In this document: one piece after another, positions 62,694 to 64,000 of the stretch | How positions within the stretch are numbered: position 1 is the first letter of the stretch | How the letters are laid out: each line of letters starts with the position of its first letter | Assembly: GCA_024232295.1 (NCBI GenBank) | Contig: JAAEPT010000123.1 | Span: 1-64,000 of the forward strand | Direction: 5' to 3' | Length of the DNA: 64,000 nt | DNA from: Cytophagales bacterium | GTDB taxonomy: Bacteria; Bacteroidota; Bacteroidia; Cytophagales; JAAEPT01 | Notes under the pieces: generated by a model | The model's database searches: none | The model's input: only the letters and a program-made list of their open reading frames with translations | Told to the model about the DNA's origin: nothing | Program-made: the position numbers and the translations under genes

Positions 62694-63719
62694 ATGAAAA
62701 ATTACCGTCACCATTTAATTATTTTTTTGATTGGTCTTCTCTCAATATTGGTTTCTTGCCACTCTTCCAAGCCTTCTAATGGAGGTACAAACGATTTGAG
62801 AGGGGGAGGAGCTTCTACTCACATTCACCCAAAGGCACACAAAGCAATCAAAACAGCTCAATCATACAAAGGGACAAAGTATAAATTTGGAGGGACAACC
62901 AAAAAGGGAATTGATTGCTCTGGCTTGATGTGTACTTCTTATAAATCTGCTGGTATTACATTGCCTCGTACCTCTAGAGACCAAAGTAATCATGGAAAAC
63001 GTGTATACATTGGGAGTTTGCAACCTGGAGACTTAGTGTTTTTTGGAGCAAGTCCCAAAAGTAAAAAAGTAACACATGTAGGAATGGTTACTAGGGCTTC
63101 TAAATCTAAGGTGACTTTTATTCATGCTTCTAGTAGCTCTGGTGTAGTAGAAAGTGATTTGTTTTCGGCTTATTACAAGCCTCGCTTTATCAAGGCAATG
63201 CGTCCTCCACTCGGAAAAGGAAAGTATGTCGAGGTAAAAACAAAGAAGAAGGGAAAGACAAAAAGTAAAAACAAAACAAAAAAGAAAAAGGATAAACCCA
63301 AGAAAAGTACTTTATCTAAAAAAAATAGAGCCATTGTAAGGAAAGTGCTTAAGACTGCTAATTCTTATAAAGGAACAAAGTATAAGTTTGGAGGAATGTC
63401 CAAAAAGGGAATGGATTGTTCTGGGTTGGTGTGTGCTTCTTATAAAAAAGCAGGAATTACCCTTCCAAGAACATGTAAACAACAAAGCACAGTAGGAAAG
63501 CGTATTTATATTGGAGAACTTCAACCTGGTGATTTGGTCTTTTTTGGAGCAAATCCAGGAAGCACTACCGTAAATCATGTAGGAATTATAAAAGAAGTTA
63601 CTAATCACAAAATTATATTTATTCATGCCTCTACAACAAATGGTGTGATTGAGAGTGATTTGACTTCACCAGATTATCGCCCTCGCTATATCAAAGCAGT
63701 AAGACCCACAGAGAAATAA
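62694..63719 (+). CDS. Lipoprotein with two NlpC/P60 peptidase domains
   Basis: The 341-residue protein has a lipoprotein signal peptide (HLIIFLIGLLSILVSC), then two NlpC/P60 domains (about 45-165 and 220-340) joined by a very Lys-rich linker. Each has the full Cys/His set: GIDCSGLMC and MDCSGLVC for the cysteine, THVGM and NHVGI for the first histidine, then IHASS and IHAST. Both copies look catalytically complete, so it should cut stem peptides of peptidoglycan. Tandem intact domains suggest recent internal duplication. The track starts 17 codons earlier; ATG 62694 starts the signal peptide. Confidence 0.88.
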   Translation: MKNYRHHLIIFLIGLLSILVSCHSSKPSNGGTNDLRGGGASTHIHPKAHKAIKTAQSYKGTKYKFGGTTKKGIDCSGLMCTSYKSAGITLPRTSRDQSNHGKRVYIGSLQPGDLVFFGASPKSKKVTHVGMVTRASKSKVTFIHASSSSGVVESDLFSAYYKPRFIKAMRPPLGKGKYVEVKTKKKGKTKSKNKTKKKKDKPKKSTLSKKNRAIVRKVLKTANSYKGTKYKFGGMSKKGMDCSGLVCASYKKAGITLPRTCKQQSTVGKRIYIGELQPGDLVFFGANPGSTTVNHVGIIKEVTNHKIIFIHASTTNGVIESDLTSPDYRPRYIKAVRPTEK

Positions 63720-63740
63720 AAAGAATTCAGATAAATGAAA

Positions 63741-63776
63741 AAAGCCCTCTTATTTAGAAAAATAGGAGAGGGCTTT
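63741..63776. terminator. Terminator between the NlpC/P60 and the convergent T9SS cargo gene
   Basis: Stem aaagccctcttattt / aataggagagggcttt with a 5-nt loop (one bulged g), flanked by A and T runs. It lies between converging genes and can serve both. Confidence 0.8.
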
Positions 63777-63797
63777 GTTATTGAAACAAGAATACCT

Positions 63798-64000
63798 TTA
63801 TTCTTTGACAAATCGAGTAATATATTCTTCTTTAATCACATAAACACCCGTAGCCAATTCAGAAATATCAATCATTTCTTTTTCATCACTAGTTAATACT
63901 AATTCTCCAATAGCATTATAAATATTGACTACTTCATCACTTGTAGACTCAAGACTAATGTAGCTTGTAGCAGGGTTTGGGTAGATTGAGAGGTTTTGTT
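63798..64000 (-). CDS. C-terminal end of a T9SS-secreted protein (partial)
   Basis: This frame was missing from the supplied track because it runs off the window. The 67 visible codons read QNLSIYPNPATSYISLES, then VVNIYNAIGELVLTSDEKEM, then ISELATGVYVIKEEYITRFVKE and a TAA. This is a type A T9SS sorting domain, as in the giant protein at 22827. The secreted part lies beyond the window, so its function cannot be read. A second T9SS cargo next to the glycan cluster supports the anchoring idea in the findings. Confidence 0.85.
   Translation of the reverse strand, partial: QNLSIYPNPATSYISLESTSDEVVNIYNAIGELVLTSDEKEMIDISELATGVYVIKEEYITRFVKE

Noticed and set aside
63312-63626. 104-codon minus-strand ORF in the NlpC/P60 gene
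   Set aside because: Antisense shadow of the second NlpC/P60 domain.

Overview
This is AT-rich DNA from a Bacteroidota bacterium, most likely of the Cytophagales or Flavobacteriia type. The evidence is type IX secretion (T9SS) C-terminal sorting domains on secreted proteins, tandem PKD domains, a BshC bacillithiol synthase, the Bacteroidota-type GlmU-like bifunctional sugar nucleotidyl/acetyltransferase, promoter boxes of the TAnnTTTG type, and weak Shine-Dalgarno signals. Genus cannot be assigned from sequence alone.

Layout. (1) 1-1.9 kb: tRNA-Ser(UGA) with a terminator, then a small accessory patch (secreted hypothetical, decayed toxin-like frame, Imm8-like orphan immunity gene) bracketed by two identical 19-bp direct repeats. 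(2) 1.97-5.3 kb: bshC, 5-formyl-THF cyclo-ligase, a membrane PLD-like protein and a small membrane protein. (3) 5.35-10.2 kb, minus strand: a 1.3 kb-residue-scale UPF1-like SF1 helicase behind an outer-membrane barrel gene. (4) 10.3-22.3 kb, mostly housekeeping: ilvB (no ilvN beside it), a small ORF plus a DUF6169-like gene, radC, GlmU-like, holB, hemC, a cyclophilin lipoprotein, an RmlD-like reductase, an AGCS symporter with an unusual inserted extracytoplasmic domain, an HhH protein, and a RhuM-Fic gene broken by an in-frame stop. (5) 22.3-31.2 kb, minus strand: an Lrp/AsnC regulator and a 2798-residue T9SS-secreted protein built from three in-frame copies of an ~810-residue propeller/PKD unit. 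(6) 31.2-62.6 kb: one very large surface-glycan cluster, nearly all on the minus strand. (7) 62.7-64 kb: a double NlpC/P60 lipoprotein and the C-terminal end of another T9SS cargo.

How the glycan cluster works. About a dozen glycosyltransferases, an ABC exporter (Wzm/Wzt with a C-terminal glycan-recognition domain), and tailoring enzymes (sulfotransferase, N-formyltransferase, two acetyltransferases, deacetylase-like protein, VioA-like aminotransferase, WbqC-like protein) point to an ABC-exported, heavily decorated O-antigen or similar polysaccharide. WbpB/WlbA, WbpE and WbpI/WecB homologues supply part of a diacetamido-uronic acid pathway, and two AsnB-type amidotransferases could amidate the uronate. 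Because a T9SS cargo gene sits 4 bp downstream of the cluster, and because in Porphyromonas the Wbp pathway makes the uronamide sugar that anchors T9SS cargo to A-LPS, this locus is a candidate for making both a surface glycan and the anchor for secreted proteins. That link is inference.
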